This document shows positions 1 through 8,889 of a stretch of DNA of 64,000 nucleotides, in pieces. The notes under the pieces are model-generated. The model saw only the letters and a list, made by a program, of their open reading frames with translations, was not told the origin of the DNA and did no database searches. The stretch's first letter is position 1. Each line of letters begins with the position of its first letter. The translations under genes were made by a program, and so were the position numbers. The DNA is from Paraburkholderia acidicola (lineage in GTDB: Bacteria; Pseudomonadota; Gammaproteobacteria; Burkholderiales; Burkholderiaceae), in assembly GCF_002362315.1 (NCBI RefSeq), contig NZ_MTZV01000006.1, forward strand, positions 992,001-1,056,000. The letters are read 5' to 3'.

Positions 1-1
1 G

Positions 2-985
2 TTCATCTCGGGGTGTCTGTTTCTCATCGTGACGCTGTTTCGCGTGCGCGAGGTGATCGTCAACGGTATTCCACATTCGATCCGCATTGCGATTACCGGC
101 GGCATCGGGCTGTTCCTCGCGATCATTTCGCTGAAATCGGCCGGCGTCGTAGTCGGCAATCCGGCCACGCTCGTCACGCTCGGTAACCTGCACGATCCGC
201 ACGTCGTGCTCGCGATCATCGGCTTCTTTACCATCGTCACGCTCGACTTCCTGCGCGTGCGTGGTGCGATCCTGATCGGTATTGTCGGTGTGACGGTGCT
301 TAGCTTCTTTTTCGGCGGCAACCAGTTTCATGGTGTCGTCTCGGCGCCGCCGTCGATCGACACGACGCTGTTTCATCTCGACATCCGCGGTGCGCTGTCC
401 GCCGGTGTGCTGAACGTGATCCTCGTGTTCTTCCTCGTCGAGCTGTTCGATGCGACCGGTACGCTGATGGGTGTCGCGAACCGCGCGGGGCTGCTGGTCG
501 AAGGCAAGATGCACCGGTTGAACAAGGCGCTGCTCGCCGACAGTACCGCCATCCTTGCGGGCTCCCTGCTCGGCACGTCGTCGACAACCGCGTATATCGA
601 AAGCGCCTCGGGCGTGCAGGCTGGCGGGCGCACCGGCATGACGGCGATCACCGTAGCCGTGCTGTTTCTCGCCTGCCTGTTCTTCGCGCCGCTCGCGGGC
701 GTTGTGCCCGCTTACGCGACCGCACCGGCGCTGCTGTACGTGTCGTGCCTGATGCTGCGCGAAATGGCCGAACTGCCGTGGGACGATGCAACCGAAGTCG
801 TGCCGGCCGCGCTCACCGCACTGCTGATGCCGTTCACGTATTCGATCGCAAACGGCGTCGCGTTCGGCTTCATTTCATACGCGGGGCTCAAACTACTGAC
901 CGGACAGGCGCGCAAGGTGAAGCTCGTCGTCTGGGTCATCGCGGCGGTCTTCCTGTTCCGGTTCTTCTATCTCGGCGCGGAATAG
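2..985 (+). CDS. NCS2-family purine permease, AzgA type (5' end missing)
   Basis: Inner-membrane proton-coupled uptake of purine bases (adenine or guanine/hypoxanthine) is the known role of this family; the exact substrate cannot be told here. The frame is already open at base 2, so the gene begins before the window; about 327 codons are visible. Many hydrophobic segments are present. The stretch TTAYIESASGVQAGGRTG, about two thirds along, matches the conserved late transmembrane segment of AzgA-like transporters. The stop is TAG at 983-985, and cytochrome b561 follows 53 bases later on the same strand. Family assignment is firm; substrate is open. Confidence 0.88.
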   Translation, partial: FISGCLFLIVTLFRVREVIVNGIPHSIRIAITGGIGLFLAIISLKSAGVVVGNPATLVTLGNLHDPHVVLAIIGFFTIVTLDFLRVRGAILIGIVGVTVLSFFFGGNQFHGVVSAPPSIDTTLFHLDIRGALSAGVLNVILVFFLVELFDATGTLMGVANRAGLLVEGKMHRLNKALLADSTAILAGSLLGTSSTTAYIESASGVQAGGRTGMTAITVAVLFLACLFFAPLAGVVPAYATAPALLYVSCLMLREMAELPWDDATEVVPAALTALLMPFTYSIANGVAFGFISYAGLKLLTGQARKVKLVVWVIAAVFLFRFFYLGAE

Positions 986-1038
986 CCGCTGTTACAGACC
1001 CTGTTCGCACGCCCAGGCCGGTTACCGGAGCAGCCCAT

Positions 1039-1569
1039 ATGCATTCCCGTTCGTCCGCCGACCGCTACTCGCGGCCGGCCATCTTCTTTCACTGGGCGAT
1101 CGTACTGCTGATCGCACTCGCCTATCTGGCCATCGAGATTCGCGGCCCGAAAGGCAGCGACAGCCGTGTGTTCTGGACCGCGCTGCATCTGTGGGCCGGC
1201 ACGCTCGTGCTCACGCTCGCGGTTCTGCGGCTGCTATGGCGCCTGTGGCGCCCCGCGCCGCCGGAGGTCAATACGAATGCGCTGCTCGCGTTTCTCGCCC
1301 GGCTCGTGCATCTCGCGCTCTATGTGTTCATTTTTGCGCAGCCGCTGCTGGGCATGCTGATGGTCAATACCGGCGGGCATCCGGTCACGCTGGCCGGATT
1401 GAATCTGAACATCACGCTGGTCGACGCGGACCCCGCTGCCCGTACAGCGCTTAAAACCCTACACGTGCTGCTCGGCAACGCGTTCTACTGGGTGATCGGC
1501 GTGCATGCGCTCGCCGCGATCGGGCATCAGGTTATTTTCCGCGACCGGACGTTGCAGCGGATGCTGTGA
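1039..1569 (+). CDS. cytochrome b561
   Basis: 176-residue di-haem membrane cytochrome b561 (CybB type), which moves electrons between the quinone pool and other carriers in the inner membrane. Four hydrophobic helices are visible. Candidate haem histidines are in FFHW near residue 18, in ALHLWAG near residue 50, and in LKTLHVLLG and GVHALAA near the C-terminus. The length is normal for the family. The ATG at 1039 was chosen over longer versions because the protein then begins just before the first conserved helix, as family members do. It may be co-transcribed with the permease upstream, but their functions are not obviously linked. Confidence 0.9.
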   Translation: MHSRSSADRYSRPAIFFHWAIVLLIALAYLAIEIRGPKGSDSRVFWTALHLWAGTLVLTLAVLRLLWRLWRPAPPEVNTNALLAFLARLVHLALYVFIFAQPLLGMLMVNTGGHPVTLAGLNLNITLVDADPAARTALKTLHVLLGNAFYWVIGVHALAAIGHQVIFRDRTLQRML

Positions 1570-1651
1570 CCGCTTTCGGTCGTTCTTCCGGTCATGCGAA
1601 TACCGCGCGCGGGCATGGAGCCGGCGCGCGGAAGCATGGGATAAGAGGGAA

Positions 1652-1942
1652 TCAGTTGCGCCAGTTCGCGTTGTAGAAGCGGACATAGCCGCTGCGCAGC
1701 ACGAGACACTGCGCGCGCGTTTCCGACAGCAGACGACGGGTGGCTGCCTCGATCCGCTCACGATGCGTATCGAATGCGCCGACCATATCTTCGAGCCGCG
1801 TCGATGCCGCCCCGAAGTGATCTTCCAGCGCCTCGGCGGTGATCATGCATTCCACCCTCTCGCCATCGACCAGGGCCGGAAAGGCCAGAGTCAACTCGGG
1901 CCCCGAATAAGCCGGGGTTTCGTACGGGAAATTGATCTGCAT
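1652..1942 (-). CDS. DUF1488 family protein
   Basis: Small (96 residue) protein beginning MQINFPYETPAYSG and continuing with a V-D-G-E-R-V-E-C-M-I core followed by helical segments ending near ATRRLLSE. This matches the conserved pattern of DUF1488 proteins of Burkholderia and relatives, whose function is unknown. The ATG at 1942 is preceded by AAGGTG at a good distance, so the 25-codon upstream extension was rejected. It is transcribed convergently with cytochrome b561 and divergently from the sigma-54 activator, so it probably stands alone. Confidence 0.8.
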   Translation of the reverse strand: MQINFPYETPAYSGPELTLAFPALVDGERVECMITAEALEDHFGAASTRLEDMVGAFDTHRERIEAATRRLLSETRAQCLVLRSGYVRFYNANWRN

Positions 1943-2332
1943 GGGATTCACCTTCGATTGACCAACCGTCTCGGGGCCGCGCCTGCTTCTATCGAGCCTG
2001 CCTCCCTGTGATCTCACGCGCGGGCTGCCCAGCCAGGTGGCGGAGGGAACACCCGCTTTCTCCGGCTGATCTTATTCACTTTAGACGACTTCCAGCGCGC
2101 CGCAAGTTTTACTGAGCCTGCCTGCCCTGTCGCGCTTCGGCGCGGCGTGAAGGGCACGCCGCCGGCGTGGGTTTCGTGCGCTACGATCCTGTACCATGGC
2201 CGTTCGGCCGCGCTGCATCCGTGCCAGCAGTACGCGGATAGCAGCGCGCCAACGGTATTTGCTGCAGTGCACGCAGTTCGCCGCGCAAGGCAACGCACCT
2301 TGCGACGCCACCGATATGACCGGAGACAAGCA
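1943..2332. other. intergenic, divergent promoter region
   Basis: 390 bases between the DUF1488 gene (minus) and the AcoR-type gene (plus). The stretch TTATTCACTTTAGA near 2069-2082 is more AT-rich than its surroundings and may hold a promoter. No operator, RNA or further gene could be supported. Confidence 0.4.
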
Positions 2333-4297
2333 GTGACCCATCGTCCCGCCACGCCCTCGACGGCCGGTCGGCCCGACGTGATCGCGCAGGCTCACGCGCG
2401 TTCGCTGCAGGTCGGACTGCGAGCGTCCGAAATACCCGATTTCCAGCCCCTCGCGCGTTCCATGCTGCGCGGCGTGATCGAGCGTAACCAGTCGCTCTAT
2501 ACGCACGCGTTACCGGTGATGGAAACGCTGCATGCGCAGATCGTCGATACGCAAAGCATGGTGGTGCTCACCGACAGCAACGGCGTGATCCTGCATAGTC
2601 TCGGCGACAGCGACTTCATCGAAAAGGCCAACCGCGTGGCGCTGTGCCCCGGCGTGTCGTGGGCCGAAAGCGACCGCGGCACGAATGCGATCGGCACCGC
2701 ACTGGTCGACGGCCAGCCGACCGTCGTGCATGCCGGCGAACACTTCCTGCAAGCGAACCACATCCTCACCTGCTCGTGTGCGCCGATTGTCGATCCGTTC
2801 GGCAACACGATCGGCGCACTCGACGTGAGCGGCGACACGCGCGGCTTTCACAAACACACGCTCGCGCTCGTGCGGATGTCCGCACAGATGATCGAGAACC
2901 ACCTGTTCTCGAACCAGTTCGCCGATGCCGTGCGGATTCATTTTCATGCGCGTGCTGAGTTCATCGGTACGCTGTTTGAAGGGCTCGCTGCGTTCACGCC
3001 CGATGGTTTCTTTCTGTCGGCGAATCGCAGTGCGCTGTTTCAGCTTGGACGACCGCTCGGTGGAATGCGGCGGCAGCCGTTCGAAGCACTGTTCGGTTGC
3101 AGCTTTCCCGCGCTGTTGCAGCAGGTCGCACGCGCGCCCGGCGAAGCAATGACGCTGACGCTGCCAAGTGGTGTGCGCGTCGTCGCGCGCGGCGAGTTCA
3201 ATGCGCCACGTGAGCGGATGGTGACCACGCTGACGAAGCTTATCGAGCGCCACGATCTGCCCACCGCACGCCTCGCCCCGCAGGCTGCCGACACCATCAC
3301 GCTCGCCGCGCTCGATACCGGCGACGCGCAGATTGCCGCGATCCTGCGCCGCGTCGAGAAGGTGCACGGACGCGATATTCCGATTCTGGTGCTCGGCAAA
3401 ACCGGTACCGGCAAGGAATGGCTCGCCCGCGCGATCCATCAGGATTCGCCGCGCCGCGACGCGCCGTTTGTCGCGGTGAATTGCGCGTCGCTGCCAGACA
3501 CGTTGATCGAAGCCGAACTGTTCGGCTACGAAGACGGCGCATTCACAGGCGCGAAAAAGCGCGGCAGCGCGGGCAAGATCGTGCAGGCAGACGGCGGCAC
3601 GCTGTTTCTCGACGAGATCGGCGATATGCCGCCCGCGCAGCAGGTTCGATTGATGCGCGTGTTGCAGGAACGCACCGTCGTGCCGCTCGGTGGCACGCGG
3701 GCGGCGCCGGTCGATTTGCGGATCGTCTGTGCGACCCACCGCAACCTGCGCGCGATGATCGAAGCGGGCACGTTCCGCGAAGACCTGTACTACCGGATCA
3801 ACGGGCTCGTCGTCACGTTGCCTGCACTCGCCGAGCGTACCGATCTCGCCGCGCTGGTCAGCCGGATACTCAAACAGCAACGCGACAGCGAGCGGATTCC
3901 GCTGCGCGTGTCGGCGGCCGTGCTCGAGCGTTTTGCGCGCTGCCGCTGGCCCGGCAACCTGCGGCAACTGGCGAACGTGCTGCGTACGGCCGGCATCATG
4001 GCCGAAGGCGCGGCGCAGATCGACGTCGAACATCTGCCCGATGATTTTCTGCAGGACTGCATTACCGATGCTGCTAGTGTCGACAGCGGCCTTACCGCAT
4101 CGGCGCCGGAATCGGCAACCGCCGATGCCCTGGCGATGCAACGCCCAGCGTCTGCGCACCGGATGGAAGACTGGCAAACCACCTTGATCGAGCAGACACT
4201 CGCGCGACATCGCGGCAACATATCGGCGGCAGCGCGCGAGTTGGGGTTGGCACGCAATACCGTGTATCGCTTCCTGCGGCGGCGCGACGCGCACTGA
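2333..4297 (+). CDS. AcoR-type sigma-54 dependent activator
   Basis: 654-residue enhancer-binding protein. The N-terminal GAF-type sensor lies at about residues 60-200. The AAA+ domain has Walker A GKTGTGKE near residue 354, the sigma-54 contact loop GAFTGA near 402 and Walker B TLFLDEIGD near 422. The C-terminal Fis-type helix-turn-helix (GNISAAARELGLARNTVYRF) is near 626-645. Proteins of this group activate acetoin or alcohol/aldehyde dehydrogenase genes from -24/-12 promoters. The GTG start at 2333 follows GGAG by seven bases. No acetoin or dehydrogenase gene adjoins it, so its target is elsewhere or differs. Walker A has K in second place where most family members have E. Confidence 0.9.
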   Translation: MTHRPATPSTAGRPDVIAQAHARSLQVGLRASEIPDFQPLARSMLRGVIERNQSLYTHALPVMETLHAQIVDTQSMVVLTDSNGVILHSLGDSDFIEKANRVALCPGVSWAESDRGTNAIGTALVDGQPTVVHAGEHFLQANHILTCSCAPIVDPFGNTIGALDVSGDTRGFHKHTLALVRMSAQMIENHLFSNQFADAVRIHFHARAEFIGTLFEGLAAFTPDGFFLSANRSALFQLGRPLGGMRRQPFEALFGCSFPALLQQVARAPGEAMTLTLPSGVRVVARGEFNAPRERMVTTLTKLIERHDLPTARLAPQAADTITLAALDTGDAQIAAILRRVEKVHGRDIPILVLGKTGTGKEWLARAIHQDSPRRDAPFVAVNCASLPDTLIEAELFGYEDGAFTGAKKRGSAGKIVQADGGTLFLDEIGDMPPAQQVRLMRVLQERTVVPLGGTRAAPVDLRIVCATHRNLRAMIEAGTFREDLYYRINGLVVTLPALAERTDLAALVSRILKQQRDSERIPLRVSAAVLERFARCRWPGNLRQLANVLRTAGIMAEGAAQIDVEHLPDDFLQDCITDAASVDSGLTASAPESATADALAMQRPASAHRMEDWQTTLIEQTLARHRGNISAAARELGLARNTVYRFLRRRDAH

Positions 4298-4426
4298 TTA
4301 GCACGTCACTCGCGGCACAACCGGGCACCGTTCGCTGCAAATGGGCGAACGCGCCGCCTGCCATCCCACGCACGTGCCAGGGTAAGCTTCGAGCGTACCG
4401 AATGCAGACTCGTACGCTAATCCGAC

Positions 4427-5557
4427 ATGCCTTCCCGACACGATCTCAAACGCTTTCGCACCAACCTCGCCGACGAACTCGATAGCGCAACGCTCTACGA
4501 GACGCTGGCGCGCATCGAAAAAGACCCCGCGCGCAGCAAGCTATACGGCCAGCTGGCCGCTTCCGAGCGAGAGCACGCCCGCGTATGGCACAACAAGCTG
4601 AGCGCGAACGGCATACGCGTGCGGCCGCATCGGCGCAGCCTCAAGACCCATCTGATGCGCGTGCTGATCCATACGTTGGGACCATCGTTCGTACTGCCGT
4701 CGCTCGCTGCCGCCGAATACGCGGACCGTGACAAGTACGCAAACCAGCCCGACGCCGCACACCTTTCCGCCGACGAGCATCGTCACGCAACCGCCGTCCA
4801 GGCAGTCGCCACCGAGGACAAGCAAAAACGCACGTCGGTAGGCGCGCAGATCGCGGATGCGGAGACATGGCACAAGGGCGTGACATCGGGCAACGATCTG
4901 CGCGCCGCGGTACTCGGCGCGAACGACGGCCTCGTGTCGAACTTCTGCCTGATCATGGGCGTGGCCGGCGCGGGTACCGGCAACAAGGCGATCCTGCTGA
5001 CCGGACTCGCCGGATTGATCGCGGGTGCATGCTCGATGGCGCTCGGCGAATGGCTATCGGTCACCAACGCACGCGAACTGGCGCGTACGCAGATCGCGAA
5101 GGAAGCCGATGAAATCGAACACACACCCGACGCCGAACGCAACGAACTCACGCTGATCTATCAGGCGAAGGGCATCGATCCAGAAGAAGCGCGTCGCGTT
5201 GCCGACCAGATCATGCGCGACAAGCAGAAGGCACTCGACACACTCACGCGCGAGGAGCTAGGCATCGATCCCGCCGAACTGGGTGGCAACCCGTGGTCGG
5301 CGGCGGGTGTGTCGTTCTGCCTGTTTTCGCTAGGCGCGATTTTTCCGGCGATGCCGTTCCTGTGGGCACACGGTCTCACCGCCATCTATCAGTGCATCGG
5401 TTTGAGTGCGTTCGGCCTTGCCGCGGTCGGTGTGTTCACGTCGCTCTTCAATGGGCGCAGCGCCGCGTTTTCAGCGTTTCGCCAGATCGCGATCGGGCTC
5501 GTCGCCGCGGCCTTCACGTACGGCGCGGGACGGTTGCTCGGCGTGTCGATCTCATGA
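4427..5557 (+). CDS. mbfA: ferritin-like / VIT1-CCC1 fusion transporter (MbfA type)
   Basis: 376-residue membrane protein. Residues 1-140 form a ferritin/erythrin-like four-helix region with metal-binding Glu/His positions (DELDSATLYE, SEREHARVW). Residues about 155-376 are a VIT1/CCC1 domain with several membrane segments (VLGANDGLVSNFCLIMG, ALGEWLSVTNARE). MbfA proteins in rhizobia and agrobacteria export iron and protect against iron and peroxide stress, and this one is expected to do the same. The gene ends 7 bases before a ferredoxin gene, so the two are probably one transcript. No Irr/Fur box was identified in the 129 bases upstream. Confidence 0.85.
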   Translation: MPSRHDLKRFRTNLADELDSATLYETLARIEKDPARSKLYGQLAASEREHARVWHNKLSANGIRVRPHRRSLKTHLMRVLIHTLGPSFVLPSLAAAEYADRDKYANQPDAAHLSADEHRHATAVQAVATEDKQKRTSVGAQIADAETWHKGVTSGNDLRAAVLGANDGLVSNFCLIMGVAGAGTGNKAILLTGLAGLIAGACSMALGEWLSVTNARELARTQIAKEADEIEHTPDAERNELTLIYQAKGIDPEEARRVADQIMRDKQKALDTLTREELGIDPAELGGNPWSAAGVSFCLFSLGAIFPAMPFLWAHGLTAIYQCIGLSAFGLAAVGVFTSLFNGRSAAFSAFRQIAIGLVAAAFTYGAGRLLGVSIS

Positions 5558-5564
5558 GGACCGC

Positions 5565-5858
5565 ATGAGCGAGCGTGTGTTCTCAGTGCGTGTCGAACCG
5601 CTTGGACAGACGTTCGAAGCGCCCGATTCGCTCACGGTCCTCGAAGCTGCGGGCTTTGCGAACTTGCGGCTGCCGCGGATGTGCCGCAACGGCACGTGCC
5701 GGACCTGTCTATGCCGGGTGACCAGCGGCGAGGTGCGCTATCTGATCGAATGGCCCGGCGTATCGCGCGAGGAAAAGGCAGAGGGTTTTATCCTGCCTTG
5801 TGTGGCGGTGGCGCAGTCGGATCTGGTGATCGAGGTGCCGGACGCGACCATGGAGTGA
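5565..5858 (+). CDS. [2Fe-2S] ferredoxin
   Basis: 97-residue plant-type ferredoxin. The cluster ligands are the three cysteines of MCRNGTCRTC (C-x4-C-x2-C, around residues 39-47) and a fourth in LPCVA near residue 80. The spacing is normal for the fold. The ATG at 5565 follows GAGGA at 5555-5559, which overlaps the end of the preceding gene, so translation may be coupled to mbfA. A redox role in mobilising ferritin-bound iron is attractive from context but is only inferred. Confidence 0.88.
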   Translation: MSERVFSVRVEPLGQTFEAPDSLTVLEAAGFANLRLPRMCRNGTCRTCLCRVTSGEVRYLIEWPGVSREEKAEGFILPCVAVAQSDLVIEVPDATME

Positions 5859-5910
5859 CGACTTGGGTCGATCCAGGATCGGTCCGGCCTCGCGAACGGC
5901 AACGCATTCG

Positions 5911-6429
5911 CTAGTGGGGCTTCACAGCCAGCAATTGATGAATCTCGTCCTTGTGCGCCTCGTAGAACGCCATGTTGGCCGCGCTCACGTCCTTCGGCGG
6001 ACCGAGTTTCTTCGCCAGGTCCGGACTCCGGGTCAACTGCATGTCGCGCAATCTGGCGCTCCCCAGAACGAAAGTGCCGAGCACAGCCTGCCGTGCCGTC
6101 AAACCATGCCGCTTCAAGATATCCATTTCGCCGGGATTCTGTTCTATGGCGACGGTGAACGTATCGAGCGTGGGCGTTTTACCCGAGGTTTGCTTCTGGA
6201 TTTGACCCGGGTGTGTACCGACACCTTTTGCCTGAACCTCCTGATTGGCGGCCCCAAAGCGTTGCACAAAATCTTCTGTCAACGTGAAATTCTGGACTTC
6301 ATCCTGTTCCGTCGGCGTGAGCGCGTGAGCCGCCGGCGAGCCCAACACCGTCATGCACAACAGGAACGCTGACACTGCAAATCTGGCGCTTCTGATATGT
6401 CCGCTCAATCGTTCGAATCCCTTGCTCAT
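5911..6429 (-). CDS. exported protein of unknown function
   Basis: 172 residues. A clear Sec signal peptide covers residues 1 to about 34 (hydrophobic core FAVSAFLLCMTVLG, likely cleavage after AAHA). The mature part is charged and helical, with no cysteine and no domain I recognise (LTPTEQDEVQNFTLTEDFVQRF at its start). The ATG at 6429 has a strong GGAGGT site ahead, so the upstream extension was dropped. It probably works in the periplasm. The region between it and higA (6430-6656) shows nothing further. Confidence 0.7.
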   Translation of the reverse strand: MSKGFERLSGHIRSARFAVSAFLLCMTVLGSPAAHALTPTEQDEVQNFTLTEDFVQRFGAANQEVQAKGVGTHPGQIQKQTSGKTPTLDTFTVAIEQNPGEMDILKRHGLTARQAVLGTFVLGSARLRDMQLTRSPDLAKKLGPPKDVSAANMAFYEAHKDEIHQLLAVKPH

Positions 6430-6656
6430 GCCATTACCTCCGGATAGGTGCATAAATGCGCGCTTCGTTGCGGAAATCGCACGAAGACGCTCGTAGACGA
6501 ATGCGCGCAATTTCAACGCGCAGCACATGTCAAACGATGCAATCCGTTTTTTTTGTAAGGGATGAGGTTCTACTTGCGCACACTACTTCGGCATGCCGAG
6601 AGTTGTGTGTCGCCGGGATGTTTTCGGCGACTGCATAAGCAGATCTGGAAATCAGA

Positions 6657-7082
6657 CTAGAGGAAGATGACCGGATTGACGCCAAAGCGCTCGGAGACTG
6701 CCCGGATTTGCCTCACGTTGAGCCCGCGCTTTCCGCTCAGAATCTCAGACACAACACCCTGGCTTCCGATTTCCGGCAAGTCGGCCTGGCGCACGCCGTT
6801 CTCGAGCATCAGATACTTCAAGACGTCCCCTGCCGACACGTTTGGCAACGGGTGGTGTGCGTCGTCATACTCACCGATGAACTCACCCAACGCGTCCACT
6901 AGTGCCGCCAGCCTATGATTTTCGTCAGCAGCGCCAGCATCGAGCAATCCATTCAGCGCACGCACTGCAAAATCGTAGTCCTCATCCGAAGTGATGGGAC
7001 GCAGCGGAACCTTGTGCAAAATAGCTTCGAAGTGCCCTGCCAGATCCTCGATGTCAGTACGCGAGAATTTCAGCGCTTCCAT
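6657..7082 (-). CDS. higA: HigA antitoxin / HTH repressor
   Basis: 141-residue HigA-family antitoxin. The first 80 residues are acidic and helical and should neutralise the toxin. Residues about 85-141 are an Xre-type helix-turn-helix (VLKYLMLENGVRQADLPEIG, then SEILSGKRGLNVRQI). Its ATG at 7080-7082 overlaps the end of higB by 13 bases, the usual toxin-first order for this class. Known family members repress their own promoter, and the 15-bp palindrome inside the upstream promoter is the likely target. Confidence 0.9.
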   Translation of the reverse strand: MEALKFSRTDIEDLAGHFEAILHKVPLRPITSDEDYDFAVRALNGLLDAGAADENHRLAALVDALGEFIGEYDDAHHPLPNVSAGDVLKYLMLENGVRQADLPEIGSQGVVSEILSGKRGLNVRQIRAVSERFGVNPVIFL

Positions 7083-7357
7083 TTGTCGTACTCCTTGTGC
7101 GTAAAGACGTGCCGCACGTACAGCTTCTGCACATTGAAATGCACGGCAGCAATCAGTCTGAACTTGTTGCCACCAATATTAAAAACGTAGAGATCGCCAA
7201 CCTTGTCAACGGCGTTGAAAGCCCGCTTCAGACCGGCAAAATTCGTGAAAAAAACAGCTTCAACGGTCTTTCGCCAAATTTGAAGTGGAATGCCCGCATC
7301 CGGATGCTTCACTGAAAAATCGACCAGCGCCTTGTTGGAGATCACTCGCATGAACAT
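7070..7357 (-). CDS. higB: HigB-type mRNA interferase toxin
   Basis: 95-residue RelE-superfamily toxin; relatives cleave mRNA on the ribosome. Conserved HigB stretches are visible: DLYVFNIGGNKFRLIAAVHF in the core and VRHVFTHKEYDKW at the C-terminus, where the catalytic residues lie. The N-terminal MRVISNKALVDF is also typical. Two in-frame ATGs exist, at 7357 and 7351. The predicted transcription start (about 7358) leaves almost no leader, so 7357 may be read without a Shine-Dalgarno site. Translation overlaps higA. Confidence 0.88.
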   Translation of the reverse strand: MFMRVISNKALVDFSVKHPDAGIPLQIWRKTVEAVFFTNFAGLKRAFNAVDKVGDLYVFNIGGNKFRLIAAVHFNVQKLYVRHVFTHKEYDKWKR

Positions 7358-7364
7358 GAAAAAG

Positions 7365-7393
7365 ATAGTATCTCAACTTGAGATTAACTGCAA
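7365..7393 (-). promoter_or_regulatory. higBA promoter with embedded operator palindrome
   Basis: On the minus strand TTGCAG (7388-7393) and TACTAT (7365-7370) are separated by exactly 17 bases. The perfect palindrome ATCTCAACTTGAGAT (7370-7384, 7-bp arms around one base) fills most of the spacer. A repressor bound there would block RNA polymerase, as expected for HigA autoregulation. Assignment to HigA is inferred from position. Confidence 0.65.
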
Positions 7394-7504
7394 ACATCAT
7401 TCAACCAGCGGTCTGCCGGTCGGCCTCGAACTGCCGACGAAGCATGACTTCCAGCCCGGGCCTTGTCCCCTCGGCCTAACGGGCTACGCTCAAGAAAACA
7501 ATAT

Positions 7505-7771
7505 TCAATCGATCAACGCAAACCGCGCGACCAGCTTCCCCTCGTGCTCAACCTGCTCGAAGAACACCGAAGCCGGACGCGTCCAGATCGTTCCGTTGTG
7601 CGCGCGGTACACCACCATCGTCACGCCCGGATCGGACTCGAGCGTAGCCTCGCAGACGAGTTCGTACAGGCCGCCCTTGTAGTGCCGGTAGCGCACGGTT
7701 TTCTGTTCTTCGGAGGAAGTAGTAGAACGGGTATCGCGATCGATACCTTCAGGCTTCGCAGGCGACGTCAA
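7505..7771 (-). CDS. DUF1653 domain protein
   Basis: 88 residues. The core VRYRHYKGGLYELVCEATLE, followed by VVYRAHNGTIWTRPASVFFE, is the DUF1653 signature, a small beta-rich domain of unknown function common in proteobacteria. Its ATG overlaps the stop of the YheO-type regulator by four bases (ATGA), so the two are translated together from one minus-strand transcript. The first 25 residues are low-complexity and may be a dispensable extension. Confidence 0.85.
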   Translation of the reverse strand: MTSPAKPEGIDRDTRSTTSSEEQKTVRYRHYKGGLYELVCEATLESDPGVTMVVYRAHNGTIWTRPASVFFEQVEHEGKLVARFALID

Positions 7772-8412
7772 CTCGTACTCTCCTTCATCAGCTTCAGATG
7801 TTTGTAGACCGTGGCGCGCCCCATACCGAGCACGCTCGCGACGTAGTCCGCCGAGCTGCGGCCGCGAAACGCGCCTTCCGCATACAGCGCCTCGACCAGT
7901 TCCCGCCGATGTTCGCGCGTGAGGCCGTTCAGACCAAGCTGCCGTTCGCGCAACCAGCCATGCAAAAACGTGTTGATGCGTTCCTGCCAGTCATCGCGAA
8001 ACAGTTCGTCGGGCTGCGCCACGATACCGGCACCCTTGATGAAGAGATCGAGCGTCGAGCGCACATCTTCGAACACGGCGATGTTGAAGTTGATGCACAT
8101 CATGCCGGCCGGCTGACCAAGATCGTCGAACAGGACGTTACTCACGCAGCGCATCCGCCGGCCGTCCCAGTTCAGTTTTTCATACGGACCGATAACGCGT
8201 TCGCGCGCGGAACGACCGATCTCTTCGAGCGCGGATTCGTCGCCGATCTCGCGCTTCGACAGGTTGTTCGAGAGATACAGCACCGTCTGGTCGTGCAGGT
8301 CGTGAATCACGACCTCGGCGTACGGAAAAAAAAGCGCGGCGATGCTGTCCGCGATCGGCGCGTAGCGTGTCAGCAGCAGGTCCTTCACAGGAGAGGCTTT
8401 TTTCTTGCGCAT
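7768..8412 (-). CDS. YheO-type PAS/HTH transcriptional regulator
   Basis: 214 residues. Residues about 10-120 match the YheO-like PAS domain (LLTRYAPIADSIAALFFPYA, later GMMCINFNIAVF). Residues about 160-212 form a winged or simple helix-turn-helix ending in SVLGMGRATVYKHLKLMKE. DauR/YheO relatives control amino-acid catabolism (DauR represses D-arginine dehydrogenase), but no such gene lies nearby. The ATG at 8412 was chosen because the fold starts just after it and AAGGT precedes it. It is coupled to the DUF1653 gene by an ATGA overlap. Confidence 0.82.
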   Translation of the reverse strand: MRKKKASPVKDLLLTRYAPIADSIAALFFPYAEVVIHDLHDQTVLYLSNNLSKREIGDESALEEIGRSARERVIGPYEKLNWDGRRMRCVSNVLFDDLGQPAGMMCINFNIAVFEDVRSTLDLFIKGAGIVAQPDELFRDDWQERINTFLHGWLRERQLGLNGLTREHRRELVEALYAEGAFRGRSSADYVASVLGMGRATVYKHLKLMKESTS

Positions 8413-8673
8413 CGAAATCGCTACCTTCAGTGGATCGGCGTCGCGCTGCCTGGGCAGAGCGAAAGCGGCCGGGATGAATCCAGTCTTCTTGAGCGGGCCA
8501 GACGCCCGCCTCGCATTGTAGCCATACCGACCGGCACGTTTCGCACGACATCGAAACACCCGGAAAGCCGAGCGACGCAAACCACCGCACACGACACCAC
8601 CGCGAATTTTGTCCGCCTGCACAGGTCTTTTTGACATGCGATAACAGGAGCAACCCTTTACCGGAGCAACCCG

Positions 8674-8889
8674 ATGGCCACGCTCGAAGCGTTCCGGGCC
8701 GTGCTCGACGACGAACGCACGCCCGAGATCATCCGCAATCACATCATCGATTCGCTGCAGTACACGCTGCGCAATCACGGTCAGGTCTTCACTGCGAAGG
8801 AAGTCGAATGGCTTGCCGTGTGGGACGACGCACGGATTCCACTCGCCGCATCCCGGGAACTGAAAAAGCGGGTCGTCGAACCCGGTTGA
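8674..8889 (+). CDS. small conserved-looking protein, unknown function
   Basis: 71-residue soluble, helical protein (start MATLEAFRAVLDDERTPEII; later VEWLAVWDDARIPLAASREL). I do not recognise a domain. Support for being real: GGAG at 8663-8666 sits seven bases before the ATG, codon use is typical of the region, and no overlapping alternative exists. It is divergent from the YheO-type regulator, sharing a 261-base upstream region with it, so it may be a target of that regulator. Confidence 0.6.
   Translation: MATLEAFRAVLDDERTPEIIRNHIIDSLQYTLRNHGQVFTAKEVEWLAVWDDARIPLAASRELKKRVVEPG

Noticed and set aside
2147..2332. N-terminal extension of the sigma-54 activator
   Set aside because: A GTG with a proper ribosome site at 2333 starts the conserved protein; the extension is not domain-like.
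2510..4294. 594-codon open frame on the minus strand
   Set aside because: Shadow of the AcoR-type activator; Arg/His-rich translation without domains.
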